A stretch of 64,000 nucleotides of DNA, taken from Eudorina sp. 2006-703-Eu-15 (lineage: Eukaryota; Chlorophyta; Chlorophyceae; Chlamydomonadales; Volvocaceae). The position numbers were made by a program, and so were the translations under genes. The stretch spans positions 83,488-147,487 of the forward strand of contig BDSI01000200.1 in NCBI GenBank assembly GCA_003117195.1, given 5' to 3'. Positions 49,530-62,763 of this stretch are shown piece after piece; position 1 is the first letter of the stretch, and every line of letters begins with the position of its first letter. Under the pieces are notes generated by a model. The model did no database searches, had not been told where the DNA came from, and saw nothing but the letters and a program-made list of their open reading frames with translations.

Positions 49530-49534
49530 TGTAA
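49530..49534 (+). terminator. candidate poly(A) signal TGTAA of the pherophorin
   Basis: First TGTAA seen on the + strand after the stop codon, giving a 3' UTR of about 0.85 kb, within the usual range for volvocine genes. Confidence 0.45.
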
Positions 49535-51548
49535 TTTCAGTCGCGCGACGTACAACACCCACAGCAGGTTTTTGTTTGTTTGGTTTACGGTTTTGACCTG
49601 CTGCGGCAGAGTGGAGATAAAACCATGCGAGGTCTCTTACCACGCCAAGGCGCGGATGCCTCGGTGTAAGGGCTTCCTGTTTAGAGCTTCGACGGATCCG
49701 CTTGCTTAACTCAGAATCTGACATGCTACCTCTTGTGACCTTCTCGCCCATTGAGCAGGCAGAGATTTCCCGTATATTTATTTCGCCCCTAGCCCGCAAC
49801 GGTCCTCTATTGCAGGGGTCGTGGGTTGTAGCATTCACTTAACACGACTGAACCGTTCGCGATACGTGTCTGCATCCTCCTCGATCGGTTGATGTAACGT
49901 AAATATGCAACATGTCGCATGACCGGATGGCGGGAGCAAAGTGTGTGTGTGTGTGTGTGTTACATGGTTGGGGGTGCGTAACCCCATACCTGCACATACC
50001 CATACGAGCCGGAGGCCCAAGGGCAAACAAAACGCCCCAAAGCACTGGTTTGCAATACCGCATTAACAGGAGTCGACGCGACTAGCGCCCAAAGGGCACG
50101 ATAGAATTACGGTGAGCAAAGTGAAAACACGGCAACAGCCGATGCGCTGACATCTGATAGCCGTGAAGAGCATGCGATGGTATGGCAGCGGATGCGCAAT
50201 TTCAGTCAACTTCACACACACTTATCATCGAGGGTTGTTACAGCGGACCAATCACAGAGAGACAGCACTCAGTTGCGAGCGCAGCGTGGCGCAACTCCGG
50301 CGCCGGCCTTGCGTCGTCCGCATGCCGTGTCCGCTCTGTTCGCAACAGTGTCAAAGCATCGGCGGGCTTGGAGCACTGACTTTCAACGCGTTACTGACGG
50401 TGAGGGTGGTCCCCCGGAGGTGATGTGTCACGCTGGGTGACCGCTGCAGCCGACTGCACTCACCGACTGCATAATAGTGCGCTCTAGGCTCAACCCGGTT
50501 GGTTCGGCATCCATTACTGGGCAGGCGGATGCACCAATGGCCACGCGTGGTGGCGTCCCGGGTGCGCAGGGCTTGTGACGTCGTCAGCAGCTTCGAGCGG
50601 AACAGGTTCGAGGCTTCGAGCTTGGGGGGTAATGGCCGCGGGCCCCCGTGTGCGTGCGGTGCGTGCATGTATGCGATTGTAGCCCTGGCCTGGGAGTCGT
50701 TGAGAAATAATAGCACGGCGTTTGTCGAGTGCTTGAGCCAGGAGCGTTCGGAAGGACCATTCCAAATTCTCCGAATGTTGGCGCGCTGCGGTCGGGTAGC
50801 TTCCCGTCGTCCGGGTGGGCTGGTGGGCGGGCGCCGGTCAGTCCGAAAGCGTGAAACCCAGTTGACTCTTTAAGAGTCGAAGCACGATTTCGGTTTGCGA
50901 GTACACCTTTGATGAAGCAAATTCCGGCACAAATATTATACCGCTGAAGCCAAGCTGGGACTTGCCGGAACACTGAAATGCCGGAAAAATGCCGGCCCCA
51001 GTGTGGGCGGCGTCGGGCGACAACTGGGCGCGCGTTTTTACAGATTGAAACGATGTGCAAGCCAGCGTATGCCTGGCATAACATCAACAAGACAAATAAT
51101 TTTCCTTGATATTACTCGTAAACCTTTTCGGATTAGAAGTCGCTGATTGGGAATGCCTAGCTGGGGCCACACCATATTACGACTTGGCAAAGTGAATATA
51201 GGACCTTTCCATGGAAAGATCCATGTGATGTTTTTGTGTGCTTGAATTCGATCAAATGCAATGCGTTCAGTTGGCACGGGAGATTCGGATGGGTAGAAAG
51301 GGGCGGGCGATTCGACCGACTAAAAATGAATTTTGGAAGCTTGTAATCACCTGAAACAAATTGTTTTTCTTAAAAAACATTTGCTCCAATACCCAGGCTA
51401 CCGCACAGCAGCTCCGAAGCGTGCCTAAAATGTTTCTTCGTGAAGTTGCAACAAGTCGGAATACAGTAGCTACATTATTATTCATATGAGATTGGCGTTA
51501 TATTGGACGTTTCGGCCTTGCTTGGCTAACCCAGGCTAACTGTCGAGC

Positions 51549-52178
51549 TTATACCTGCAGACCAGCTTCCGTAACTTTTCTCAGGGATCCTTGTATTCTT
51601 AACATCGTTTTCAGGGAATGAAATTGAACCAATGTTTTGTAAGCAACGCTGTGTCGTTGGTCAAAGAAAGTTGACAGAGCAGATACGTCACATGTGGGGA
51701 CCGTCACATGCATGCATCCTTGTGACAGTTTGAGCTGCAGTCCAGCGCCCAAAGTGCACAACTTCTCGTGTATCGCTTGTCGGTTGCGAGCTTCGGTCTG
51801 ACCTAGCTCTTCTGGTTTGCTGCTGAGTTGGTCCGATTGACCGACTTCAACCTTGAAGAGCGTGCAAGCAGCAAACTGAATTACACATAATTGTGCCAGT
51901 TCATTGCTAGACTTATTTGCCATGCTTCCAACCTTCCAACCATACGGTACATTCTGGCAGACACTCGGTATCGTACGCCGTTTGCACGGGTATAATATGT
52001 TAATATCATAGCCGGCTACCTGCAAGGACTCTATGAAATCTATGTGAACTGTGCGCGCCTTGACGGTGCGCAACAAGAACGGGTCCTTCTGACGCCGTTT
52101 GGTAGGTTGGCGTCGATGTGTCTCAAACTGGATGTCGCCTTGTATACCCAACTGCACGTTTACCATCCAGTATGGCAT
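51549..52178 (-). CDS. unrecognised 209-codon reading frame, AT-rich codon use
   Basis: An uninterrupted frame from ATG (MPYWMVNVQLGIQGDIQF) to a TAA that lies 2 bp after a plausible donor (CTGCAG|GTATAAG), so it could be an exon as well as a full ORF. Composition is ordinary for a globular protein (SSNELAQLCVIQFAACTLFK, TFFDQRHSVAYKTLVQFHSL), with basic patches, seven Cys, no signal peptide and no membrane span. Codons end in A or T far more often than in the other genes here. I recognise no domain. It could be a transferred or viral-derived gene, a transposon gene, or a chance frame. The length is hard to explain by chance at this base composition. Confidence 0.35.
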   Translation of the reverse strand: MPYWMVNVQLGIQGDIQFETHRRQPTKRRQKDPFLLRTVKARTVHIDFIESLQVAGYDINILYPCKRRTIPSVCQNVPYGWKVGSMANKSSNELAQLCVIQFAACTLFKVEVGQSDQLSSKPEELGQTEARNRQAIHEKLCTLGAGLQLKLSQGCMHVTVPTCDVSALSTFFDQRHSVAYKTLVQFHSLKTMLRIQGSLRKVTEAGLQV

Positions 52179-53411
52179 TCACCATAAAGATAGGTAGCGC
52201 CCCTGGTCTGTTATGGCTTCGGTCAGGCGGTTACCCCAGCATCCGCGGCCGGGAAGCAACCTACAACCTGGCAGGTGTGCGGGATACAACTCATGCTCCC
52301 CATGGCAGAAGTCAAATTACGGGCTACCTTTCATTATCAACGAGGCGGGCGTTGCTGTCGTGTGATGCTTGGGGTTGCTCTACGGTACGTGTAGGACGTC
52401 TCGCCAATTGTGCACCTTGTCCGGACGATCATCAGCGCGGCAACACGGCCAGCTGGTGGCTTGCCGTGATGTGGCGCAAGATGCCCTCGTGTCGATGTCA
52501 GACGACTCGCCCCGTTGTCAGACTTGCCTTGAACGAAAGAGTGGGACTCGGTACTACCGTGTATTAGAGTCAAACCTTTGGCAGCGCGGACAGCACATTG
52601 CGCTCATATAATTGCGTTAAAATTTTCAAGTTTACATCACGCGAAAATGGCATCCAGTAACGTATGGACACACTGCCCCTCACCGCCATCGAGATCGACC
52701 GCTCGAGCCGGGTACCAGATGCCCAGCAAAGGGTCCAAACCCACATACTTTACAAAATACCAATTAACAATAAGTTCCACATCAGTGAATCAGTGGATGT
52801 GATCGTTTGGTTCTGGTCAGTTCTGATGGTCAGATGCGGGTTCGTTTTGACAACTTCCCAAGGATACACGTTCGTAGTTTCCACGGAGTAACCGCATTTC
52901 ATAGCTACACAATCAACCGAGGAGCCTCCATGGCTTAGACGAGCACTCGCGAGCAGCAGGACTCAGGCGCCGTGTACTGCGAATGCTAACGTTGGGACCA
53001 GAGCTCTGGTTGGGACACATACCCGCGTCATCAACAACGAATCAACAATGGTCGACTAAATCCCCCTTTTATCAATAAAGACAGCGAAATCGCGAAACAA
53101 TCACCGATTGCGTAGTAGTTGTCCGGTTGGCTGACGCCGCCGTCAAAGTAGGACGAAGTAATTATATGTGTAGGTGTACCCAACCCCAACCCTCTCTCCC
53201 TGATGCGCATGACAACCCACCCACCCGCCCTCTCACCCATCACAACCCACCCACCCTCCCTCCCTCCCCGCGGCGCATGAGAACCCACCCATCCTCCCTC
53301 CCTTCCTGGGGCACATGACAAAACGCCCATACTCCCTCCCACCCTGCGGCGCATGACAACCCACCCACTCACCCTCCCTCCCTTCCTGGGGCGCATGACA
53401 AACCACCACCC

Positions 53412-53716
53412 ACCCTCCCTCCCTGTGGTGCATGACAAACCATCCAACCTCCCTCCCTGTGGTGCATGACAAACCATCCAACCTCCCTCCCTGTGGTGCA
53501 TGACAAACCATCCAACCTCCCTCCCTGTGGTGCATGACAAACCATCCAACCTCCCTCCCTGTGGTGCATGACAAACCATCCAACCTCCCTCCCTGTGGTG
53601 CATGACAAACCATCCAACCTCCCTCCCTGTGGTGCATGACAAACCATCCAACCTCCCTCCCTGTGGTGCATGACAAACCATCCAACCTCCCTCCCTGTGG
53701 TGCATGACAAACCAAC
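53412..53716. repeat. 34-bp minisatellite, about 9 copies
   Basis: The unit contains CTGTGGTGCATGACAAACCA followed by a CCTCCCTCC stretch; copies are nearly identical. Diverged units (GGCGCATGACAA, CCCACCC) extend left to about 53205. The long open frames that read through it (WFVMHHREGG, CHAPQGGRLDGLS) come from repeat expansion, not a gene. Confidence 0.92.
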
Positions 53717-53944
53717 AACCCACTTCCCCACCCCGAACAACTCACCCATGTAGCCATGTGCCGTACACGGATGACAAAGGCGACGCAATCGAATCTATGG
53801 CTGCCAGCAGAGCCTCAACTACTTAGGCCGCTGTCATCCTCCAACGACGGGGCATTCCGACCATTAGCCCACACCGCGTCACCTTCCTCGCATGGGGAAC
53901 TCCAACATAGACCGCATATCTAACAACCCTTTCCCTCTGCTCAT

Positions 53945-54230
53945 CACTTTGTACAAAAGGTCCGTCACGTTCGCATCGGCTCGAACTCGACCAGTCGCCT
54001 TTTGCCCTGGAAGATGCATGCCCTTGTACATGCTCTTGCTTGTCGGGGCCCTTGGAATTTGCCCTTTGCGAGGCACAATTAAGATGCCCTTGGCGATATC
54101 CTTGAAATTCCTCTCGGAAATGCTCTTGAGACGCGCTTGATGATGCCATGCATTGAGATGCACTCGAAGTTGCCCTTGATCAGGTGAGCTGCCCCTGGCG
54201 ATGCCCTTGAAAGCCTTGAACCTGTGTGGA
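53945..54230 (-). repeat. degenerate AAGGGCAT repeat patch
   Basis: On the minus strand AAGGGCA-like words recur (CAAGGGCATC, AAAGGGCAAATTC, TACAAGGGCATGC) at irregular spacing of about 20-40 bp. Probably an old decayed minisatellite. Confidence 0.35.
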
Positions 54231-56195
54231 GGGAAGAAATGCAGTGGAGGGGACATGCGCCAGGCGTACAAAGAATACGGCACGCGGCGATCGACCTCAT
54301 GTCATGCCATGAAACGCATCACACGAATTTGTTGCCACGCTTTGTAGACGCTATGCAAACAAAACAAGACGGGTTCCAAAGGGTATCGCGTGTGGGTCGC
54401 GATCCGATTCGCTCAGAAAGGCTCAGAAGCAAATTGCATTGCTAAATCTCGTGTTGCCAAACCCTACGTGCTCGCCAACAGCAAACTGGAGGGGACTTTG
54501 TTTGGACGGGTTTTGATGCATCGATGCGTGGCGGACTTCGCAATCAAGGCCACGCCCCGTAACTTATGATAGATATGTCTGACACATCATCTTGTACCTA
54601 TCATGAACGCCCACAATACATAAACCAGCTCCCACCTTGCGAGGTCCGTCGCGCGATTCTTGAGTGTCACCAGCGTTCAAATCTCAATAAGGCATCATGG
54701 ACGCCCTGCAGCAGATATCGAGAGGGGCACTTGTTAAGTAAAAAGATGTGTAAGCGACTATGGAATTGCTGCACCGACGGTGAGTAATTGCGGCCAAAAC
54801 AGCCGAACTTTGCACGCAGAAGGCCCTGGGCAGGCCACCTTCCTTAACAAGAACGCCGTCGTGCAGCTTCCGAGACGCCGCCAGGGGGCTTGGGGTAGCC
54901 CATAATCTATCGCTTAGGTTTTAGAGCGAGAGCAGTCAGAAGGCACCAGGCCAAGTTCAGTAACCAAGATGTGTTTATGAGGCAAACAGTATTGGGCGAA
55001 AGATTCTGGGTTCTTGGGTTACACAATTATTTGTGAACCATCTTTGTACAAGGGCTTCAGTATGCCGTACAGCTCGCCTGGTGTAAGGTTCCACATGATG
55101 CATGATACGCGCTCAATCAATGCACAGGTAAACTTTGTCTTGTTGCTGAAGTCCAGTTTCTCCAACGGACGTAGCCAGGCAATTAGGAAGCGATACATAC
55201 AAGGGGGACCAGCAATTAAGCTGCTCGCTCGCCGTACAGGCGCAGACGGACGGCCAGGCGGACGGCCAGCAGGCAAGTAGCCATCTGCCGGAATTCGAAT
55301 CGCGGGTCTCTGGACAGATAGAATGCCCGTGACTCATGCCACCCTTTATCTCTATGACTCATGACGCCCTTTGAGAAGGCATCACCGGCACCGTTCGTGA
55401 GGTCCCTACGCGCCCTCGACCCTACCTTGAAGCGCTCGAACCCCGCCCCGTCCTTGGACGGCCTTTCCGACTTCCCCCTTGTGTCTGAGCTTCCTTTCCT
55501 GCACTTCTCCCCCCCCCCACCCGGACACATACACCCGGTATCCGGTGCCACTGCAGGGTACTTGGTGCCGCCCTTGGTACCACGCATCCGCGCCACAACC
55601 CGTCCTCTGCCGGGTCCTACCACCACACAACCCCCTCGCTCAGCGACGCCCTGCGGGCTGGGTTTGTCCGGTCCGGTCCGGTTACCCCCCTCCCCCCCGC
55701 GACTCCCAGTGCTACTCCCTACTTACGGGCTTGGCTTAGCCCCCTGGGTGAGCCCTTGTGTAACGCGTTCCAGAAGATCCGCCCCAAGGCCACGTAATGA
55801 ACTCCAGGAATGGCAGGGGCGGCGGCGGGGCACGGGGGCCTTACGTAAGCAAGCCTGCCACGGCTGCCATGCCCCGGCCCGGCCCCGGCCTCCTGGGCGC
55901 ACCACCTCGCAACACCCGGATCGTCGGCTCCCCACCGTTACCGTTACCGTTACACCGTTACCGTTCTGACAACGATCTGTGGAGCTCCGGCTGGCCGGTG
56001 ACGCACAGCAGGCATGCACACGCTCGGCTCAACGGCTGTCGGAGGCAGCCACCGAGGGCCATACCGGTATCCGAATGGGTACTACTTGAGAGGGCGATAG
56101 AGGTTATCGCATCTCCAGTACGATTTCCAAACCCTAGGTTGGTTTCCGCCCGTGGACCCTCGGTCGACGCCGGGTTCATAAACCCCATACCTACA

Positions 56196-56368
<173 letters not shown>

Positions 56369-57328
56369 AAATAAACCGAGAGACACGACTTGCGAGGACC
56401 CTAATTGCGCACGCGGACGAGTGAGGCCGTGGGCTGCGCATTGCCGACAGGCCGGGGACGTGTATATAGAAAAGAGGGGCGACATGCGATAAAGCAGAAG
56501 CAAAGAAATTGTGTCCCCGTAATGGATAGTCGCGGCTGTGCGGGCGGCTTACGCGGGGCGGCGACGGACATGCAAGGGACAGCAGGACCCGACCCAGCCC
56601 GAGGTCAAACCGGTTGCTGGAGATGCAGCTGGGGAGGAACGTCGAGATTATGGTGCCAGCGTCCGGGCTCCAAGGCGTGTGTGCGCGCCGCGCCGCCTCG
56701 GCGATGGGCGTGCGCAAACAAGGATGCAACAGCAGACCCACGATTAAAGCAGCGAAAGGACAGCAAACGCGAACCCGAAAGCTACAATACCCACCTAACC
56801 GGATTCGGAAGGCCAGCGGTAGGGTAGTCGCCGGCATTGCACATGTAGGGGGGCAAGGCAGAGAGGACGTGAAGGCAGGCTAAAGATGGTAAAAATGGAC
56901 CCAAGACAGGAATAAGTGACCAGTGTGCGGGACGGGGAGGCGGCGCGGCGAAAGAGGCGGGGAGGGACGCGCGGCAGGGATAAATGGAGTGGCCGCGGGT
57001 CGTACGGCGGGTCGTACGGCAAGTACGGCAGAGGCAGTACGGCAAGCGAAGCGCGTGTGGGTGGAGGGGGGTTTGCTGACGGTGTGCGGTCCGGACAAGC
57101 CGGATCCCCACAGCACCGTCGAGCCGGCGCGGCGCCGCTGCAGTGCGGTGCCGGCGGGTGGCGTCGGATGGTAGCGGAGGCGAGCTGGCAGGGGACGTGC
57201 TAGTGCAAGGGCCGAGCGGATGCGGGCGGGCTGGGGCGTGTGGGGAGGAGGCAGGGGACGCGGCGTACGGGAGGCGTCGGCGGGGGCGGAGCAGCACCAG
57301 GGGGGCGGAGCAGCACAGCACGGCGGCG

Positions 57329-57700
<372 letters not shown>

Positions 57701-58365
57701 CGTTACATATCTGCCGGGCCGACACTGGCCGGGGGCGCTAACCCGCCCCATACGGGAGACCGCCGAAGCACTTTCCCCCGGATACGGGGAAAGGGGCGTA
57801 AGGGGCCTCTGTCCCCTCGCTCTCAACCTAGGGCGCGTGCCCGATCCCCGAGGATCGGTGACCGCTGTGCCCCCTCAAGGGAGTGGGCGAAGGCCCATCC
57901 CGGGCGGTCTGCGCCTCGCAGTCCGCTGTTCAACCTCCTCAAGTCCTTGCAGCACCCAGGGCGCGTTTCGGAGGCGCGCCCCTGCTTGGTGCGGTAAAAC
58001 TAGCCTGGTCCCGCGTCCCAACCTAAGCGTAATAGCTAGGGTTGCACCCTCCGGCAGGCCTGCCTGCCCAGCTGAGCCAGAGCGAGGCGGCTCGCACGCG
58101 TCAGGCCTTGCTGGGTCCGGGTATGCAGTCGGGTGCTCCATGATGGGGCTATGGTTTGCACAAGGCAGCACATCACCACGCAAGCTTCCCTGTCGTACAC
58201 CCCTTCCCGTCGCAAGCGGCCCTCGCCTACACGTCCCGCTCGCTGCCAACTCCCACTGGTCTGGCCCGACCCTCCTCGGGCACCCACGGGTCCCCATCGT
58301 GCCCGGAAGTGGGCTTCCCTAGTCCCAATCCCTACCCCCTAGCGTCTCGCGCTGCTATCTATCCA

Positions 58366-61300
58366 TCACGAGTCTACGTCTACTGGCTGCACGCAGCGGA
58401 TCCGGCCGTCCACCACCGATAGGATTGGGTGGTCCGGTCCCACCCCCTCCCATCCCCGTCGCGGTCGGCCCAGTTCTGCGAAACTGGCCACCCGCTGCCA
58501 GAACTCCATGACTGCGCGCGCCTTAGCTACATCAACCGGCGACGGGGCAGCCGGCGCCCCGGCACGGGCTGTGCGCCGCCGTGGAGGGTCGCTGCACGTA
58601 ACCCCACCCTCGCCCGCTCCATGGCCGTCAGCGCCGCTAGGGCAACGATGTCCCAAACCCCTTGCTGTACCCCCTGTGGCGGCTCAGCCAGCCACACGTT
58701 GGCTCGGGTGATGGGGCCCGGAACGTGTACCCCGATCTGCTGTATCACTGCCTGAGCGACCGGGCATGCCCAGAAATGGTGTGCCCGTGGTGAACACGGG
58801 TGGGGCCCCGCACCGCCGTACTCGCCACACCCGCACGCCTCGGGGTGGGCGTTGTGGAGGTGGCTGTTGCCAGGCAGCGGGACCCCGTCAACCGCCAGGC
58901 GCCACAGTGTTTCTTTGTGCTCTCGTTCCCACTTGATGGCCCAAAGCCGCTGTAGAGTGGCAGGCATGCTGAATGCCGGGGGCCCAGCCACTCCGTCTGT
59001 CTCAAGCTGTCCCCTGGCCTCCTGCTCGTATTCCGCATGCTGTCGTGCCCGTGCGGCCGCCACCTCCTGCATCTGCAGCTGTGTCGCCAGCCGGACCGTC
59101 AGGCCACTAAGCTTGACCGTCAGCGAGTTGGCTAGCCTCCACCCCATCCGGTCCACAAGCCGCCGACGGGTCTCTTCCTCAGACTCCAGGTCCCCGCCCG
59201 CTCGGGATGGTCCAGCACCGCTGCTGCAGCTCCCGCCACTCGTCGCTGATGTCGGCGAGTAGACAGTGGATGGCCGTCAGGGTCGGCCTCCGCCTTAAGG
59301 TCATGGACCCCTGTGGACCCAGGTGGTCGCGGACCCACGCGTCCCATCCAGCACCGGCTGCGGGTGCCTCGCCGGCTGCACGCGCGACCCGCACTGCGTC
59401 CCCAACTGTGCGAAGCTTCCCGCATGCTGCCAGGCGTGTGTGCCGCCTCTCCAGGCCGGGCCACGCTGGCGGGTCCGCGGTGTCCCGCGTCTCCACCGGC
59501 GTGAAGTCCGGGTCCGTGTCGCCTGTGCGGTCCTCCATGCCATCGTCCGCTGCCCCGGAGTGGTGTTAGGTAGGAGTGGGTTCCCCCACAAGGGGATGTT
59601 GAAGCACCAGACGCCGGCCGCCGGAGTGGGGATGAGTCCACATCTTGCACCGGCGGGAGGCGGCTGAGGGCCCCCATGATTCTGCGGATGTCCTGCGGCA
59701 GCGATGCCAATCCAGGCAGCGTGTCCGCGCTGTCTGGTGGGCCTGCCGTCAGTACTGAGCTGGGGCTAAGATTCGGGTGGTGGTGCCGAAGGTAGGTGGC
59801 CGTCACCTGCGCCCACGGGTGGCCGCGCACCCCTGGCGGTTGGCCCACCGACCGGGCCAGGCGTGTCGCCCACACAGCCTCCCGCGCGTAGCAGTGGGCT
59901 TTGAGTGGCAAGAGTCCGAAACCGCCCGTGGCCGGGTGGCCATAGAGCAGCTGTCGGGGGACGCCCGTTAGGCGTTGGCAAGGCGTCACCGGGCTGACCC
60001 GCCGGTCCCGACGGCCGCGGCCCAGCTCTCCAGTTGTTCCTCCTCGCCTAGTGTGGGGAGGCCGCCATGTTCCCAGTGGTACGTATCCAGTTGGAGTGCG
60101 TAGGCAGAAGCCCCCGCACAGCGACCGAATACAGTCAGCGGCGGTCTGGTGAGGCGGTCCATGCGTTGTCGGGCTGTCAAGAGGGACTGCTGCCGGGTGG
60201 GGGCAAGGAGGGCTGGAGAGTTCGAGAATCGGATACCGAGAGCGGTGGCTGCCGAGACCTGTCGGAGCCCTGCAATCGTGGCGGCGTTCGGTCCCGGTGC
60301 CGGTGGTTGCGGCTGCTCGGATCCAATCTTCAGGAGTTCCACCTTGTCTCGGTTCAACCGTTGCCCAGCTGCTTGCGCGAAGGTTTGCATGGCCTCAAGA
60401 AACGCCGGGACAGTCGCCTCCCCTTCCAGAAGGACCTGGCCGTCGTCTGCGAACTGAACCGCTGTCATGCGGTCCTCGTCTGCGGGACTCATTCGGATCC
60501 CGATGTTGTTCCGCTGCAGCCATGACAGAAGGGCTTGCGCTACAAAGAGATACAGCAGGGGGGCCAAGGGGCATCCCTGCCGTACGCCCGCCGCCATGTG
60601 GACCGGGTGGGAGAGCCGGCCTCCCACCAGTGCCTGCGCCCGTGTGTCCGACAGGAGAGTCGAGACCCACTTGCGCAGGTTTTCAGATGCGCCCAGTTCC
60701 CGCATCGCAGCCTCCAAAAAGTCGCGGTGGACGGTGTCGTATGCTTTGGCGAAGTCCAGGAAGGCGACGATGGCTGCGCGCCCTTGCCGGCGGAGGAGAT
60801 GGGGGAGGTGGCGGAGGGTGAAGATATTGTAGCCAATCAGGCGGCCCGGCAGGAAGGCCGTCTGCTCGGCGGAGATGGCGGTGTTGAGGGCGGGCCCCAG
60901 GCGCGCTGCCAGTATTTTGGCGAGGGTGCGGTAGTCGGTGTTGAGAAGGGTGATAGGGCGGTAGTTTCCCGGCTGCGTGGGGTCGCCTTTTTTGAACAGT
61001 ACCTTGATAATGCCGTCTGTGAACCTTGCCGGCATGCAGCCAGTCCTACCGATGGCTGTGTATACAGCGGCCATCAGGGGAGCGCACTGCCTGCTGAAGG
61101 CCTTGTATAGCTCAACGGGCAGTCCATCCCATCCTGGTGCCTTGCCCCGTGGCGTGGCCTTGAGGGCCGCCAGTACCTCCTCGGTGGCGACCTCAGGATG
61201 GCCGACGGTGTCCCCCGGGTCCTCCGGTAGGCTTAGGGGGTGGGCCTGTAGGGCCTCCAGGACCTGCGCCTGTGCTTGCTGCTTCACTGCCGTCGGCAGC

Positions 61301-62763
61301 TCGGCCTCTGATGGCAGGGCGCTGACGTCCCGCCAATAGTCTGCAATGATTTGGGCCACTCGTGCGGGGTCGCTGGCGAGTTGGCCCGTGTTGGGGTCTC
61401 GCAGAACGGAGGGACCTGGGCCACTGCATCTCCTCCGCTGCCGGTGTCATGGACAAGCTTAGTGAGCGCCGGGGAGGGCCGCTCGCCGTCGCTGATCCAT
61501 TTCCGCCTGGCTGCGAGCACCTCGGCCCCCCTGCGGCGTGCATGCCTTTCTGTACGGCTACCTGGGCTTCCACGGCCGCCGCCAGGCGGGCTGCATCTGC
61601 AGGGTGTTCATCCAGAGCTTTGGTGGCCTCCTTTGCCGCCTCCGTCAGCTGTTGCACGCTGGCTGTGGGTCGGCTGCGCCGGGTCTGAGCCTCACGATTC
61701 AGCTGCGCCACCTGGGCTGTGAGTCGCCGCTTGAACCCGGGCCACCAATCCAGGATTTCTTGGTCTTGTTGTTGTTCCCCGATAGGTGCAGCGTCCACCT
61801 GCTCGTCCAGCCAGTCTCCCAGGGACCGTTTAAGGTCTGGGTGCGAGAGGAAGTGGAGGCGAAGGCGGCGGGGCACCTTCTGGATTGGGGCTGCGGTCGC
61901 GCCGATAGGTGTAAGAGGGCAAGGCGGTGGTCTGACGGGGACGCGGTGGGGATGGTGGCTCGGTGAATGAAGGGGCTTGCGACCTCCGGGATGTAGATGC
62001 GGTCCAGTCGGGAGCCGCCAGGGTGAGGTGCGCGGTACAGGTGTGTGTACTCGCGTCGTTGCGGATGCGTCACGCGGAAGCTGTCGACCATCGCCGCACC
62101 GGTTCCAGCTGCCTGGAGATACTGGGACGGGGTCGCGTCACCAGCGCGGCCCCCCGGTCCGGCGGAGCAGTCCAGGGCTGGGTTTTCCACAAAGTTGAAG
62201 TCGCCCCCCCACAGCACAACCGTGCCATCGCCAGCCGCAGCTGTTGCTGTGGGGGCGAGGCAGGCCTGGCATAGTTGCTGGCGCAGGGAGGCGGCTCCTT
62301 CTCTGCTGGCCTGGGGGAAGTACATACAGCATATCTGCAGACGGTGACCGCCCCACTGAAAGCTGCACGCTGTGAACCACCCGGATGGAACACCCGGCGG
62401 TGGAGGGCTAGCTGCGAGGGTGGCTCGGGGGAGCAGGTTCGCCCGGACGAGGATGGCTACTCCTGCCGTACGTGGCCCCGCACTTGACCACGAGGAGGCA
62501 GCGATGAGCCAGCCCGGTAGGTGTCGACGCTCTGCAGCGCAGCTGAGCGCGTGCTGCAGGAGGGCCTGATCTTCCTCTGAGACGTGATGTGTTTCTTGCA
62601 GACAGACCACGTCGAGTTGTAATTCAGCCCATAGTTGGACCGCTGCTTCGAGGCGTGCTGCTGCACGTCCCTCGGCAACTCGGAGGCCTCCCACATTGTG
62701 GGACGCCACCCGCAATGGTCGGGCATGGGGGGCCCGGCCTCCCCTGGCAGTTGCGCTCCTCAT
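58366..62763 (-). pseudogene. retrotransposon ORF2: endonuclease and reverse transcriptase, frameshifted
   Basis: Starts at ATG 62763. Endonuclease (about the first 290 codons) has all expected motifs: SHNVGGL, CLQETHH (catalytic Glu), WGGDFNFV, SRLDRIYIP, SDHRLALLH. After frame changes near 61.9, 61.5 and 61.4 kb, an unbroken reverse transcriptase frame (61359-59986) carries GKAPGWDGLPVELYKA, YRPITLLNTDYRTLAKIL, FLDFAKAYDTVHRDF, GVRQGCPLAPLLYLFVAQ and the active-site FADDGQVL. Further frame changes near 59.99, 59.6, 59.2 and 58.55 kb separate LTGVPRQLLYGHPATGGFG, PLWGNPLLP, and a C-terminal CGCGEYGG...HHFWACPVAQ Cys/His motif; the protein should end VVDGRI... at 58366. ORF2 products copy element RNA at a nicked target. 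At least seven frame breaks rule out a functional copy as the sequence stands. Confidence 0.9.
62760..62763 (-). promoter_or_regulatory. ATGA overlap of ORF1 stop and ORF2 start
   Basis: The ORF1 TGA (62762-62760) overlaps the ORF2 ATG (62763-62761) by two bases. Such overlaps allow stop-and-restart translation of a downstream ORF; here that is inferred only from the sequence. Confidence 0.7.

Noticed and set aside
49341..49838. 165-codon minus-strand frame
   Set aside because: Antisense to the likely pherophorin 3' UTR; no recognisable domain or supporting exons.
53205..53716. Regular direct repeats suggestive of a CRISPR array
   Set aside because: Units abut without variable spacers, in a eukaryotic nuclear context; it is a minisatellite.
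55361..55969. 202-codon Pro/Arg-rich + strand frame
   Set aside because: Low complexity, C-rich DNA, no splice chain or domain.
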